From JAHBVY01 sp964415255 (GTDB taxonomy: Bacteria > Myxococcota_A > Polyangia > Polyangiales > Polyangiaceae), in NCBI GenBank assembly GCA_964415255.1, contig CAYQAC010000007.1, positions 6,873 through 70,872 of the forward strand: DNA of 64,000 nucleotides. Reading direction: 5' to 3'. A program made the translations under genes and the position numbers. Of the stretch, positions 44,201 to 51,689 are shown piece after piece. The first letter of the stretch is position 1. Every line of letters starts with the position of its first letter. The notes below the pieces were generated by a model. That model was not told where the DNA came from. It did no database searches and worked only from the letters and a program-made list of their open reading frames with translations.

Positions 44201-46100
44201 GCCGGAGCAGGCGCGCGAGGATGCCGAGCGCCTCGCGCGGTCGACCGGCGCGGCGCAGCAGCGCCTCCGCGCGGACGAGGCCCTCCGGCTTCACGCTGGA
44301 GAGCGCTCGCGGCGCGGCGTTGATGAGCGGCGCGACGGCGGGGAGCCAGTCGGCGGGGGAGCGCACCAGCTCCGCTTCGTAGCTGCTCAGCAGCTCACAC
44401 ACGCGCGAGAGNNNNNNNNNNGCGTAAGCCAGCGCGCGGCGTGGCGCCGTCTCGGCGTGGCGCAGCGGCGCTTCACGTAGCGCCTCCTCCGCGAGCGAGA
44501 TGAACAGCGCGCGCTGCGTGGTCGCAGGGCAGCGCTCCAGCGCCAGCCGGCCGCGGCCGAGCAGCGGCTTGTAGTCAGCGCCGCTCCTCACCAAGAGGCC
44601 GCGCCGCACTAAGCGCGCGAGCAGCTCGCTCGGCAGCTTGGCGGCCTCCTCCGGCGCTAAGCTCGCGAGCGCCAGGGCGCGGAGCTCCTCCGCTGAGAGC
44701 TCCGCCAGGCGCTCGCGCGCGAAGGCGGAGGTGAGCTCCACGTCGCCCCCCGCGAGCCGATCTTCAGTCAGTGAACCTGCCGAAAGCTCCGCGGCCAGCG
44801 CCTGCACCAGCGCGGGCACGCCGGAGGTGAGCTCATAGGCGCGTGCTGCTTGGCGCTCTGGGAGGTGAGGCCTCAGCCACTGGCGCACAGCGCGAGCGTT
44901 GAGCGGCCCCAACGTCAGCTCGGTCGCGGCGTCCTCGGAGTACTCCCGTGGGTCCGTGGGGGCGACGCCGACGCTCACCGTCGCGAGCGCTGAGGTGGGG
45001 CCGAGGCTGCGGCACAGCGCGAGCCAGTTGGCCCGATCCGCGGCGCTCAGCTCCTCGACGTCGTCCATCATCAGCAGCAGCGGGCGCTCGCGACCTTCGA
45101 GCCGCTCCACTTGCGCGAGCAGCTCCGGCAGGTGCCGCGGCGCCGCGCCCGAGCTCGCGATCGCCATCAAGTCCAGGACGATGCCCGCGCGCCGCGGCAG
45201 CGCGGCGAGCACCGTGAGCTGGCGCTCAGCGCGCCACCGAAGCTCACGCAAGAGCCGGGTGCGCCCGCTGCCAGGCGCGCCGGAGATCACCAAGCAGCGC
45301 GAGCTCGCGCGCCCCTCCAGGATCGGCGCGAGCCACTGATCGAAGCTGGTGAGCTCCCGCTCGCGTCCCAGCAGCACAGGCGGGCTAGTCAGTCGCTGTG
45401 GCTGTGTGGGCGAGCGCCCGAGCAGCTCGAGCACCTCCGCGGCGTCGGCGGGCCTGGTCCGCGGATCAGGTCGTGTGAGGCGCTCGGTGAGCTGTCGCAG
45501 CGGCTCACTCAGTGGCTGCCCGCGGATCTCAGCCAGCTCGCGCAGGGTGACGCCGACGGCGTACAGATCTGAGCGGTGGTCAGCGCGCCCGCGCGCCAGT
45601 TCCGGCGCGAGGTAGCCCAGGGTCCCTGACACTTCCTCAAGCGGCACCCCGAGCGGCGCGCAGCAGCTCAGATCGATCAGCACGCCGCCGTGCGCTGCCT
45701 GCATGATGTTGTCCGGCTTGAAGTCGCCGTGGCGGATCCCCGCCTCGTGCAGCTCGCGCATCGCGCTGAGCGCGTCCGCCACCGCCGCCACGCTCTGCTC
45801 AAGCGGCTGCTGGCGCGCCGCCTCACTCAGCGTGCTGCCCGCGATGAAGCGCGTCACAAGCAGCGGCTCCTGGCGCTCGCCATCGCGCGTGAGATCGAGC
45901 GCCTCGATCAGGTGCGGGTGGCTGAGGCCTTGGAGCGCCTCGAACTCACGCTCCAGACCATGCTGGCTCGTGCCGCGCCGCACCTGTTTGAGCACCACCT
46001 CGACCCCCAGCAGCCGGTCGAGCGCGCGCCACGTCTCCGCTTGGTCGCCTTGGCTCAGGCGTTCGAGCTGCTGATATCGCGCATCCACCTTGGACGGCAT
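41223..46100 (-). CDS. Ser/Thr kinase - AAA/TPR - GAF - sigma-54 activator fusion
   Basis: About 1625 codons including a 10-base gap. N-terminal protein kinase (~1-230): Lys38, HGDFKPDN (124-131) and APE-like SGTLGYLAPE; DFG is replaced by DLS. Next a P-loop NTPase (GAPGSGRT, 274-281), a long helical TPR-like region (~600-1100), and a GAF domain (~1130-1270). A complete sigma-54 AAA+ domain follows (GESGTGKE, GAFTGA near 1394, FLDEIGE), then a Fis-type helix-turn-helix at the end. It could phosphorylate, sense a ligand and open sigma-54 promoters in one chain. Such fusions are known from myxobacteria. The start overlaps a phased repeat at 46100; no Shine-Dalgarno is visible. Confidence 0.9.
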   Translation of the reverse strand: MPSKVDARYQQLERLSQGDQAETWRALDRLLGVEVVLKQVRRGTSQHGLEREFEALQGLSHPHLIEALDLTRDGERQEPLLVTRFIAGSTLSEAARQQPLEQSVAAVADALSAMRELHEAGIRHGDFKPDNIMQAAHGGVLIDLSCCAPLGVPLEEVSGTLGYLAPELARGRADHRSDLYAVGVTLRELAEIRGQPLSEPLRQLTERLTRPDPRTRPADAAEVLELLGRSPTQPQRLTSPPVLLGRERELTSFDQWLAPILEGRASSRCLVISGAPGSGRTRLLRELRWRAERQLTVLAALPRRAGIVLDLMAIASSGAAPRHLPELLAQVERLEGRERPLLLMMDDVEELSAADRANWLALCRSLGPTSALATVSVGVAPTDPREYSEDAATELTLGPLNARAVRQWLRPHLPERQAARAYELTSGVPALVQALAAELSAGSLTEDRLAGGDVELTSAFARERLAELSAEELRALALASLAPEEAAKLPSELLARLVRRGLLVRSGADYKPLLGRGRLALERCPATTQRALFISLAEEALREAPLRHAETAPRRALAYXXXXLSRVCELLSSYEAELVRSPADWLPAVAPLINAAPRALSSVKPEGLVRAEALLRRAGRPREALGILARLLRLYPEQRRALGLRIASAALELGAIRRAERYLKEPPTEPALIAAHLDVAARCKIRSGAHQEAAELARAGLQHLTQTTTSKGRSRERRASQAALAIDDLKSTPLELRGSLQASLGVALSYLGDTLGADELLGQASALFAEAGALPAQLRARSYRALVAYRAGRTTRATSEYRAVLELSEAHGLGDRLANAALNYGVACHQAGDLGAALDSYQRGLRLGQALGQVSVTVALSFNLAKLYADVGALDRAAHQLGQLESRAHRHQLDFWLVAAASLRGELALARGDHDAARGYFQEALTGFHRTATRREQAEVELHLAETALVAWQARDSQERTGVAERTAPEAVERHLTEARSLIAELDAPDVRARLALTEARAALMRGDASLAIRALEEALPAAESSGQLATQAELHGLLARAFTAADAEHLASAQRGHARERWERVAASLPRGLRQGFWSAFARRDLTPVASASDTSSHLAKLTRLVVINRKLSASLSADEVLALTIDAAIELTSAERGFVLLAEPGGKVKVSVARNVDREKVGRSHLKFSRSIAERAMRSREPVITIDASRDPRFLSNQSVHAMQLKSVVCVPISAGQETLGALYLDNRFRPANFEDGDMALLLAFADQVAIALVNARLHHELKQQAAALLARTQELEAERARVAELVEGQAREIDRLTDESRSRQAALESRYDYSQIVGRSQAMARVFAKLDRVIDTDATILIEGESGTGKELVARAVHFNSSRRAAPFIAVNLSAVPAALLESELFGHKRGAFTGADRDRQGLLASARGGTVFLDEIGETLPDLQTKLLRALEDRSVRPVGGSESVRVDFRLVAATNRRLRDEVAAGRFREDLFYRLSVVEVELPPLRERESDVLLIAEQILERLAQGTGAPPKRLSREAARALVQYRFPGNVRELENILTSAALLAQRPELRVADLHLPGRKRGGQRAKSRHEFQQTEQQRITEALTAHRWNVSAVARALGIPRATLYRKLRRYGITPQVS
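44412..44421. other. Assembly gap (10 N)
   Basis: Ten undetermined bases in the TPR-like region of the kinase/sigma-54 gene. The reading frame continues across the gap as written, but the true number of missing bases is unknown. Confidence 0.9.
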
Positions 46101-46129
46101 GATACATCATGATACGCTCTGATACAGTT
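46100..46129. promoter_or_regulatory. Three TGATAC repeats at exact 10-bp phasing
   Basis: TGATAC begins at 46100, 46110 and 46120, one helical turn apart, overlapping the start codon and leader of the kinase/sigma-54 gene. Phased direct repeats are a common form of activator or repressor site. On the minus strand TATCAT also resembles a -10 box, which would suggest a nearly leaderless transcript. Confidence 0.45.
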
Positions 46130-46302
46130 TGAAGCATTCATCCCCTCACACCTTGGTGCGCCGCTCGGCAGCGGCTGCGAGCGGGTGTGCGGCAGATTTT
46201 CCCGTTGATTTGCAGGGTGATCACGGGCTGGAGCCCATGAGTGGGGTAGCGCTTGGGAGCGGCGCGCTTCGGCGCACTTCTCGCAAGGGCGGTGCGAGCG
46301 CC

Positions 46303-47031
46303 ATGCCCAACCCCCTGAACCCCCTCCACAGCTGGTGGCGAGCGCTCATGCTGACGGCGTGCTTGGGGCTTGTGGCTTGTGGCATCAGCCCGCAGCCGGA
46401 GCCGCCGGTGGAGTCCACTCCTGGCATCGTGGCGGGCGAGATCCACATCTTTGAGACGGCGCAGGGTCTTGAGGTGGTGGGCGGCCCAGGCGCCGTCTCG
46501 GGGGATCTGTGCGAGCTGCGGATCTACAACCTGGAGCGCGCCGGGGTGCGGCTGGATCTGCCAGTGGAGGAGGACGGCAGCTTCAGCGCGGGGCTGCCCG
46601 GTGAGGCGGGGGACGCGCTGCGGCTACAAGTACGCTCCGCTGACGGCATCTCCGACCCAACGGACATCACCGGCGTGGGACAGGCAGTGCCACTGACCAC
46701 ACCGCTCGCGAGCTGCCTTGAGTTCCAGCCCGCGCGTGAGCTCGCCTTCGGGGGGATAGAGGTGGGGGAGCTGGAGGTGCGGCGCGTGCGCATGACCAAC
46801 GGCTGCACAGACGACCTCTCCCTGTTCGATCTAGCGGTGCTGGTGGGCGAGCCGAGCTTCAGCTTCATCATCCCAACCGATCCGCTGATCCCCCGCGGGC
46901 AGACGCGGGTGATCGGCGTCGCCTTCGGGCCAATGGCCACGGGTGAGCAGGAGGAGGTGCTGCTCGTCGGCTTGGAGGGTGGCAGCGAGCGCCGCGCGGT
47001 CACGCTGCGCGGCGTGGGCACGCCGCGCTGA
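46303..47031 (+). CDS. Lipoprotein with ASH/choice-of-anchor-D-like domain
   Basis: 242 residues. Signal peptide with lipobox GLVAC (Cys26). The middle is a beta-rich carboxypeptidase-regulatory-like segment (GIVAGEIHIFETAQ), and from ~145 an ASH-like sandwich: LEFQPARELAFGGIEVGELEVRRVRMTNGCTDDL, later FSFIIPTD and RGQTRVIGVAFGPMATGEQEEVLLVGL. The ATG at 46303 begins the signal peptide; the frame is open 58 codons upstream but that part is not signal-like. The 3' end is tandemly duplicated downstream. Confidence 0.78.
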   Translation: MPNPLNPLHSWWRALMLTACLGLVACGISPQPEPPVESTPGIVAGEIHIFETAQGLEVVGGPGAVSGDLCELRIYNLERAGVRLDLPVEEDGSFSAGLPGEAGDALRLQVRSADGISDPTDITGVGQAVPLTTPLASCLEFQPARELAFGGIEVGELEVRRVRMTNGCTDDLSLFDLAVLVGEPSFSFIIPTDPLIPRGQTRVIGVAFGPMATGEQEEVLLVGLEGGSERRAVTLRGVGTPR

Positions 47032-47105
47032 GCCGCTTGGGCACGCCGCGCTGAGCCGCTTGGGCACGCCACGCTGCGCGGCGTGGGCACGCCGCGCTGA
47101 GCAGG
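47016..47105 (+). repeat. 23-bp tandem repeats spanning a stop codon
   Basis: GGGCACGCCGCGCTGAGCCG plus CTT repeats with a 23-base period from 47016, 47039 and, less exactly, 47062 and 47085. The first contains the TGA of the ASH-type lipoprotein. A 31-base stretch of the gene end (47001-47031) also recurs intact at about 47070-47100. Confidence 0.88.
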
Positions 47106-47126
47106 CCGTCAGCCTAGCTCACGTTG

Positions 47127-48026
47127 TCACAGCGCGAAGGCCGTGCGGTACACCGCGAGCAGGTACCAGGGGATCTTGTACCCATGGAGGCCGAACTCCT
47201 CCTCCCCGAACTGGAACAGCGTCTGCACCAGCAGCAGATCCGTCTTGCTCAAGCCAGGCCGGGTCCCATAGGTGAGGCCATAGTTCAGGCGCCCCTCACG
47301 GCCGCCGTCCTTGGGCGCGTCGAAGTAGCGCAGCGCGGGCCCGATGGCGCCAAAGTCGCGGTGCCGAAAGAACAGGGTGGTGTCAGAGCGCACCAGCACG
47401 CCGCTGTCGTGGGGGAAGGCGTGGAACCAATCGAACGAGTTATCGTTCCGATCCTCGCCGCGCACCGTCACGGTCTGCATCAGGAAGAAGGAGTCGAGCG
47501 GCACCGTGAGCCGGAAGCGCCCCTCCCAGAAGGGGAAGGTCTGGCTGCCCCACACGCCCTCCGCCTCGCGCTCGTTGCGCGCGTCCCGCGTATTGTCAGC
47601 TGCGCTGTCGGGAGAGCCATCCCCGTTGAAGTCTTCTCCGGGGATCAAGGTGTGGTCCCGGTGCACGTCGCGGATCCCCACGGAACCACCCAGGGTGAAC
47701 AAGAACACCCGGAGATCCAGGTTCAGCGAGCCCTCCTTGAAGGGGTAGCTGTAGATGGCGCTCACTCGCGAGTAGAGCATGCTCATGCCCTCCTCCAGGT
47801 GCGCGCGGTTCTCCAGGCTCAGCTGGGCGCCGATGGTGTAGGCGTCCAGCAGGATGTCCGTGCCGTCTGGCGGAGGATTCAGGAAGTAGTCCCGCGGCGG
47901 CTTGGCGAACGCGGCGCTGCTAAGCAGCGTGGACGCGAGCAGCGCGCCCCCGACCACCACTCGGCGAAAGACAGCTCTACTGACGGCAACTCCCCTGGCG
48001 GGCGCCCCCCCAAGCCTGCCCTTCAT
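47127..48026 (-). CDS. Predicted outer-membrane beta-barrel protein
   Basis: 299 residues. Signal peptide ending near SSAAFA-KPP. The mature part alternates polar and aromatic residues as amphipathic strands (LNLDLRVFLFTLGG, RFRLTVPLDSFFLMQTVTVRG, RLNYGLTYGTRP, KIPWYLLAVYRTAFAL) and contains a calcium-loop-like DFNGDGSPD. No named family. The ATG overlaps the stop of the MYXO-CTERM-like gene (ATGA), so the two are a coupled pair. Confidence 0.72.
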   Translation of the reverse strand: MKGRLGGAPARGVAVSRAVFRRVVVGGALLASTLLSSAAFAKPPRDYFLNPPPDGTDILLDAYTIGAQLSLENRAHLEEGMSMLYSRVSAIYSYPFKEGSLNLDLRVFLFTLGGSVGIRDVHRDHTLIPGEDFNGDGSPDSAADNTRDARNEREAEGVWGSQTFPFWEGRFRLTVPLDSFFLMQTVTVRGEDRNDNSFDWFHAFPHDSGVLVRSDTTLFFRHRDFGAIGPALRYFDAPKDGGREGRLNYGLTYGTRPGLSKTDLLLVQTLFQFGEEEFGLHGYKIPWYLLAVYRTAFAL

Positions 48027-48874
48027 GGCGAGGCCCATCGCCGCCAGCCGACGGCTATGAGGCCCAAGGCGAGCAGCAGCGCGCCCGCGCCGTGGCTTGG
48101 GCCTGCCGGCACGCCGCAGCCGCAGCCGCCCGGCTTCTCCTTGAGCGTCTGCGGGTTGTCAGCTGAGCTGCCCTCCGAGCCGTCGTCCTCGATCGGCGCG
48201 CCGTAGACCGGGTCCCAGCCGTCCTTACCCACCCCTGGGTCAGCGACGTCCGCATCCTCATCAATGGCCGCCGCCTTGTCCTTGTCGTCCTTGATGTTGC
48301 CGTCCTTGTCGACGCCCTTCATCTGCTTGTCAGGGTCCTTCTTGTCCTTCGGATCCACGAAGGAAATCGCCCGACGATCCACCACCTTGTTCTCGCCGTC
48401 GAGCGTCAGCGTCACGGCTCGTCCAATCGCCTGACCATTGGTCGCGTTGCGCAAGAGCACCGAGTACTCCCCGGCCTCGAAGCCGTGGCCGCGGGTGATC
48501 CTGAAGGTGAAGCGCGTGCGGTTCTGGATGGTGCCTGTGCCAGGGTCGAGGAACCCGATGGTCACGCTCTCGATCTGTGCCTGCTTGTTCGGCATGGGCA
48601 CCTTACGAAGCTGCGGGCCATCCTTGCCGTCCACCAGGGTGCGCTCGTAGTAGACCTTCTGCGTGAACTCGAACTTCACCGGCACGTGCGCGATGTCAGG
48701 CGCCTTCGGCAGCGTGATGGTCAGCTCCAGGTTCCAAGAGCCGTTGTCCCGCTCCTTGGGGCGGGTGTCCTTCCACTGCACCGAGCCAGCGGCGCTGGCC
48801 AGCCACGAGTAGCTGAACGTGAACAGCAGCAGCAGCGCTGCGACCCCAAAGCGACGACCTGTACTTCCCTGCAT
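48023..48874 (-). CDS. Secreted protein with MYXO-CTERM-like tail
   Basis: 283 residues. Signal peptide (RRFGVAALLLLFTFSYSWLASAA), a beta-rich domain to ~175, then a long Asp/Lys/Glu-rich linker. The C-terminus is the sorting pattern Gly-Gly-Cys-Gly-Cys-Gly, a hydrophobic helix (GALLLALGLIAVGW) and a basic RRWASP end. MYXO-CTERM tails mark surface sorting in myxobacteria. The start has GGAGG five bases upstream, so the longer open frame to 48958 is not needed. Confidence 0.82.
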   Translation of the reverse strand: MQGSTGRRFGVAALLLLFTFSYSWLASAAGSVQWKDTRPKERDNGSWNLELTITLPKAPDIAHVPVKFEFTQKVYYERTLVDGKDGPQLRKVPMPNKQAQIESVTIGFLDPGTGTIQNRTRFTFRITRGHGFEAGEYSVLLRNATNGQAIGRAVTLTLDGENKVVDRRAISFVDPKDKKDPDKQMKGVDKDGNIKDDKDKAAAIDEDADVADPGVGKDGWDPVYGAPIEDDGSEGSSADNPQTLKEKPGGCGCGVPAGPSHGAGALLLALGLIAVGWRRWASP

Positions 48875-49094
48875 CTCGACCTCCGAGCGCTCCGAAGCTA
48901 ACAGAAAGGCGCGCGCCTGTGCCCCCTCCATCGGGTCGCCTCGCGCGCAGGCTTCCACGATGTCCGTAATGTTCCGCTCCGCCCCGAACTGCCGCGCCCA
49001 AGGTGGCCGCCACCGAGCCCACGCAGCTGAGGCCGCCTGCGTTCAGCGGACCCACGTCGCGCCCAGTGAGGGCCCCGGTGCAGGCGGCCGCGTC

Positions 49095-49778
49095 GTGAAG
49101 CGTGAGGGGGGTCGTGCTCGCCCTCGCGGTCGCGCGATCGGGTCGAGGCTCGGGTGGTTGGTTTTTTGGGGGTTGGTCGCGCTGTGCGTCAGCTGTCAGC
49201 CGCCGCAGTCGCCGTCCGCGCCGCACGCCACGCCCTGGTTCCCCACGGAGTCAGCCGGAGCGCCCCGTGCGGAGCCGAGCAGCGCGCCCCAGGCAGACGC
49301 AGGCGAAGCACAGGAGGTCATAGATCCTGACGAAGAGCAGGTCCATGAAGCTGACGAAATCGTGAGCCCTGACTCCCCGTGTGAAGATCCAGAGCCCCCC
49401 CGCCCGCTGTGCGGCAGCGATCTGCTGCGGCCCCAGGTGCCGCTCGCCTACAACCCCCGCACCACGCTGCCCCCCGCGCCCATCCGCGCCGAGCTGGATC
49501 GCATCGCGCGCGCGATGCAGAGCGAGCCCAGCTGGCAGATGCTGCGGGTGGAGGTGTACGCCACACAAGATCCAGGCACTGACGAGGTAGCCAAGTCGCG
49601 CGCGCTGATCGACACCCAAGCGCGCGCGGACGCCATCTTCGCCTACCTCTACCATCGCCGCCGCGTCTCCGCGGAGCGTCTGGACGCCGTCGGCTACGGC
49701 TACTCCCCGCACGTACAGCCGAGCTCCCCAGCTGAGCGCTACACAGTGCTGCTGCGACTAGTGCACCGCACCCGCTGA
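49095..49778 (+). CDS. OmpA-like lipoprotein
   Basis: 227 residues from a GTG start. Signal peptide with the unusual lipobox LCVSC, as in the PDZ-NuoH protein; a copy of the G-rich motif encodes its hydrophobic core. An acidic linker leads to an OmpA-type peptidoglycan-binding fold (~115-225): IRAELDRIARAMQSEPSWQMLRVEVYATQDPGTDEVAKSRALIDTQARADAIFAYLYHRRRVSAERLDAVGYG. The domain is divergent, but the RA-D-A-I and GYG ends are clear. Probably links outer membrane to cell wall. Confidence 0.72.
   Translation: MKREGGRARPRGRAIGSRLGWLVFWGLVALCVSCQPPQSPSAPHATPWFPTESAGAPRAEPSSAPQADAGEAQEVIDPDEEQVHEADEIVSPDSPCEDPEPPRPLCGSDLLRPQVPLAYNPRTTLPPAPIRAELDRIARAMQSEPSWQMLRVEVYATQDPGTDEVAKSRALIDTQARADAIFAYLYHRRRVSAERLDAVGYGYSPHVQPSSPAERYTVLLRLVHRTR
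49156..49180 (+). repeat. Copy of dispersed G-rich motif encoding a signal peptide
   Basis: GGTTGGTTTTTTGGGGGTTG continues as GTCGC. It is translated in frame as Trp-Leu-Val-Phe-Trp-Gly-Leu-Val-Ala within the OmpA-like lipoprotein signal peptide. Confidence 0.55.
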
Positions 49779-50120
49779 AGAGGACGACCAACGGCCTACC
49801 GGCGGTCCCCGTTGTGGCGATGGCGATGCATGACGTCGGGGCGCAGCATGCTGCGCTCCTACCCCTCCCGACGGCCCCACGTTTGGGAATGAAAAACCGC
49901 GGCGCGCAGGCGGCGTGAGGCGCTGCCGGCCTTTAGTCAGGTCATGGAATGGTCACGGAGCCGTCAGCTGCGAGCAGTACACGGAGCGAACTGGTTGAAA
50001 TGATTGAAGAAGCTGAGTGACGCAGGGCTGAGCTACCTGGGCTCGAGCCCCATCACCTGGGTGCGCCCATTCGCGGGCACCTTGATCGCGCCGAACGCGG
50101 CGGTCACCCTAGAGCCTGCT
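49779..50120. other. Non-coding stretch with a long stem-loop and a duplicated 25-mer
   Basis: No intact gene. CGTCGGG (49834-49840) and CCCGACG (49867-49873) close a stem-loop around the perfect palindrome GCGCAGCATGCTGCGC (49841-49856), which may end the OmpA-like transcript. Positions 49902-49926 repeat 51707-51731 exactly. From ~50004 the frame is a broken gene remnant. Confidence 0.5.
49834..49873 (+). terminator. Stem-loop downstream of the OmpA-like gene
   Basis: A 7-bp outer stem encloses a 16-base perfect palindrome. There is no T-tract, so termination is only one possibility. Confidence 0.35.
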
Positions 50121-50368
50121 TCAGCTCGCCTTCAAACGGACGGGGGAGACCGCCCCCTGCCTGGCGAGGGGCGGCCTCCCCCGCCCTCCGCCTGGCGCTG
50201 CTTCCTTTGCAGTGCTCAAGTTGCTTATTGGAGCACGACAAGCGCCCGCTTGTCGTGCTCGGGAGCTGGGAGGGCGCGCTCCGCGGCGCGTTCTTCGCTC
50301 GGGAGCTGAACGTGCTCCCAGCCGTGCAGGTGCACCACGTTCGTTTCCGCGGGGAGCTGCTGCCATGA
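50004..50368 (+). pseudogene. Gene remnant interrupted by structured element A
   Basis: Two pieces of one protein are visible. 50010-50120 reads ..LGSSPITWVRPFAGTLIAPNAAVTLEP, and 50276-50368 reads RGAFFARELNVLPAVQVHHVRF and ends in a TGA that overlaps the next ATG. This GT-APNA-V/GAFFA pairing is familiar from the C-terminus of myxobacterial envelope proteins, where the two blocks are adjacent. They are separated here by about 155 bases and sit in frames that such an insertion (155 = 2 modulo 3) would separate. The upstream part of the gene is missing. Confidence 0.5.
50121..50260 (+). ncRNA. Structured element A (candidate conserved RNA)
   Basis: Related to 62961-63108: by eye about 64 of the first ~86 aligned positions agree, most differences being C/T. 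An 11-bp stem (50141-50151 with 50173-50183) is kept in the other copy with two compensated pair changes. The end is a perfect 14-bp hairpin (50231-50244 with 50247-50260), also compensated in the other copy. It lies 104 bases upstream of a Gly-rich lipoprotein start and inside a broken gene. Function unknown: small RNA, cis leader or mobile msr-msd-like repeat are possible. Confidence 0.65.
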
Positions 50369-51642
50369 ATCGGATGCCTGACGATGTAGGGACGAGGCTT
50401 GCGCCGCGCCCGCGCTCGGGCCTGTGGCGCCGCGGGCTGCTGGCCTTGCTGAGCGTGGCGGCGTGCTGGGGTTGTGATGCCGGCTCGTCCACTCGGGCGC
50501 CGGATGCTGGTGGAGGCGCTGGAGGGAGCGGTGCAGGCGGTCAGCTGACCGATGCCAGCAAGCCCGCGGACGCGGGTGCCGATGTGGTGAGCTACGGGGG
50601 CGCGCAGCCGCTGCCCGAGGTGGTGGCGGACGCCGAAGCGCGTAACGTCCCCGATTGTGGGCCTGGTTGCCGGATCGCGCTGAAGATGACCAATTCCCAC
50701 GCAGCCTGGGGTCATGGCTTCAGCACCCGCTGGGTGGCCGATACTAACCGGGATGAGCTCGGCTTTGCTGAGGTGGGCTCAGACACGACCTGGCTGGTGC
50801 CCCAATCTGCCACCTTCGCCCGAGTCAACGGGCACCACATTGCTTACTATGGCTTCAATCCCTGGCCCCAGGGTGAGGTCGCGGTGATCGACGCGCAGGC
50901 GCGCACTCGCAGGGTCTACTTCGCGTTCCCCGACTCCACGGAGCTCGGGTTCTCCGACCTGCTATTGACGGACAAGCACGTGATCTGGTCGGTGCAGAAG
51001 GGGCTGTTCAAGGCGAACTTGGAGACGGGCGCGATCAGCCAGCTCAGTAAGCGTCCTGTCAGCTGTATGGAGGGCTGCACGACGCAAGGGGCGATCTACT
51101 GCGTGAACACCAAGACCGGTTTGGTGGACCGCATCGACGAGGAGACGGGTGAGCTCACGCACCTGAACAACGGGGGCGCGCTCCAGGTGGAGGGCGGCTG
51201 CTCGCCGGATCGGAAGAAGATCGTGTGGGTGGACTACCGTCCGCCGGGAGAGCCCTCTGGCTTCGACGGCTTCCGCGGAACGTCGGAGATTTACCTTCAC
51301 GACATCCCGAGCGGCCAGACAGAGCGCCTGACCTTCGACTCGCCGGAGAACGGGACGGCGAAGACCCTCGCCGCGGTGGGGACGGACTGGGTGGTGTGGC
51401 TGGAGCCCTGCGCCACCTGCCCCAAGAGCTATCAAACCGCGGGAGAGCTGTACCGAGCGGTGAGTCGTCACGTGCGACTGGACCTCAACACGCGGCAGAA
51501 GTGCTACCTGGACGGGCTCCGGGCGGGTGCGTACCCCTCGCTCCACGGCCACCACCTGTACGGCAACTGGTCGGATGGTAAAGACAGGTACCTGGTCGAC
51601 CTCGACCTCGACCACCCGGAGCTCGAGTGGGTCTGTGAGTGA
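50365..51642 (+). CDS. Lipoprotein with TolB/beta-propeller-like body
   Basis: 425 residues. Signal peptide with lipobox ACWGC, followed by an Asp/Ala/Gly linker (DAGGGAGGSGAGG). The mature part is a series of short beta repeats (DTTWLVPQSATFARVNGHHIAYYG, LTDKHVIWSVQKGLFKANLETGAISQL, KTGLVDRIDEETGELTHL, RKKIVWVDYR..GTSEIYLHDIPSGQTERLTF), which is the look of a TolB or PD40-type propeller. The ATG has GGGAG nine bases upstream. Surface role, ligand unknown. Confidence 0.75.
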   Translation: MNRMPDDVGTRLAPRPRSGLWRRGLLALLSVAACWGCDAGSSTRAPDAGGGAGGSGAGGQLTDASKPADAGADVVSYGGAQPLPEVVADAEARNVPDCGPGCRIALKMTNSHAAWGHGFSTRWVADTNRDELGFAEVGSDTTWLVPQSATFARVNGHHIAYYGFNPWPQGEVAVIDAQARTRRVYFAFPDSTELGFSDLLLTDKHVIWSVQKGLFKANLETGAISQLSKRPVSCMEGCTTQGAIYCVNTKTGLVDRIDEETGELTHLNNGGALQVEGGCSPDRKKIVWVDYRPPGEPSGFDGFRGTSEIYLHDIPSGQTERLTFDSPENGTAKTLAAVGTDWVVWLEPCATCPKSYQTAGELYRAVSRHVRLDLNTRQKCYLDGLRAGAYPSLHGHHLYGNWSDGKDRYLVDLDLDHPELEWVCE

Positions 51643-51689
51643 CGCATGATTCCACGCGGAAAAGTCTCGCTCTGGTAGGTGCGAATCCC

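Noticed and set aside
46129..46302. Upstream extension of the ASH lipoprotein frame to 46129
   Set aside because: The extra 58 residues are not hydrophobic or conserved-looking, whereas the ATG at 46303 begins a proper lipoprotein signal peptide.
49779..49795. Possible third copy of the structured element's terminal hairpin (GAGGACGACCAACGG)
   Set aside because: Only the left arm of element B's hairpin matches; the right arm and the conserved 86-base part are missing, and it abuts a coding region.
50181..50212. Possible sigma-54 promoter (TGGCGCTGC..TTTGCA) in element A
   Set aside because: The GG-to-GC spacing is 13 bases instead of 10, and the matching part of element B lacks the pattern.
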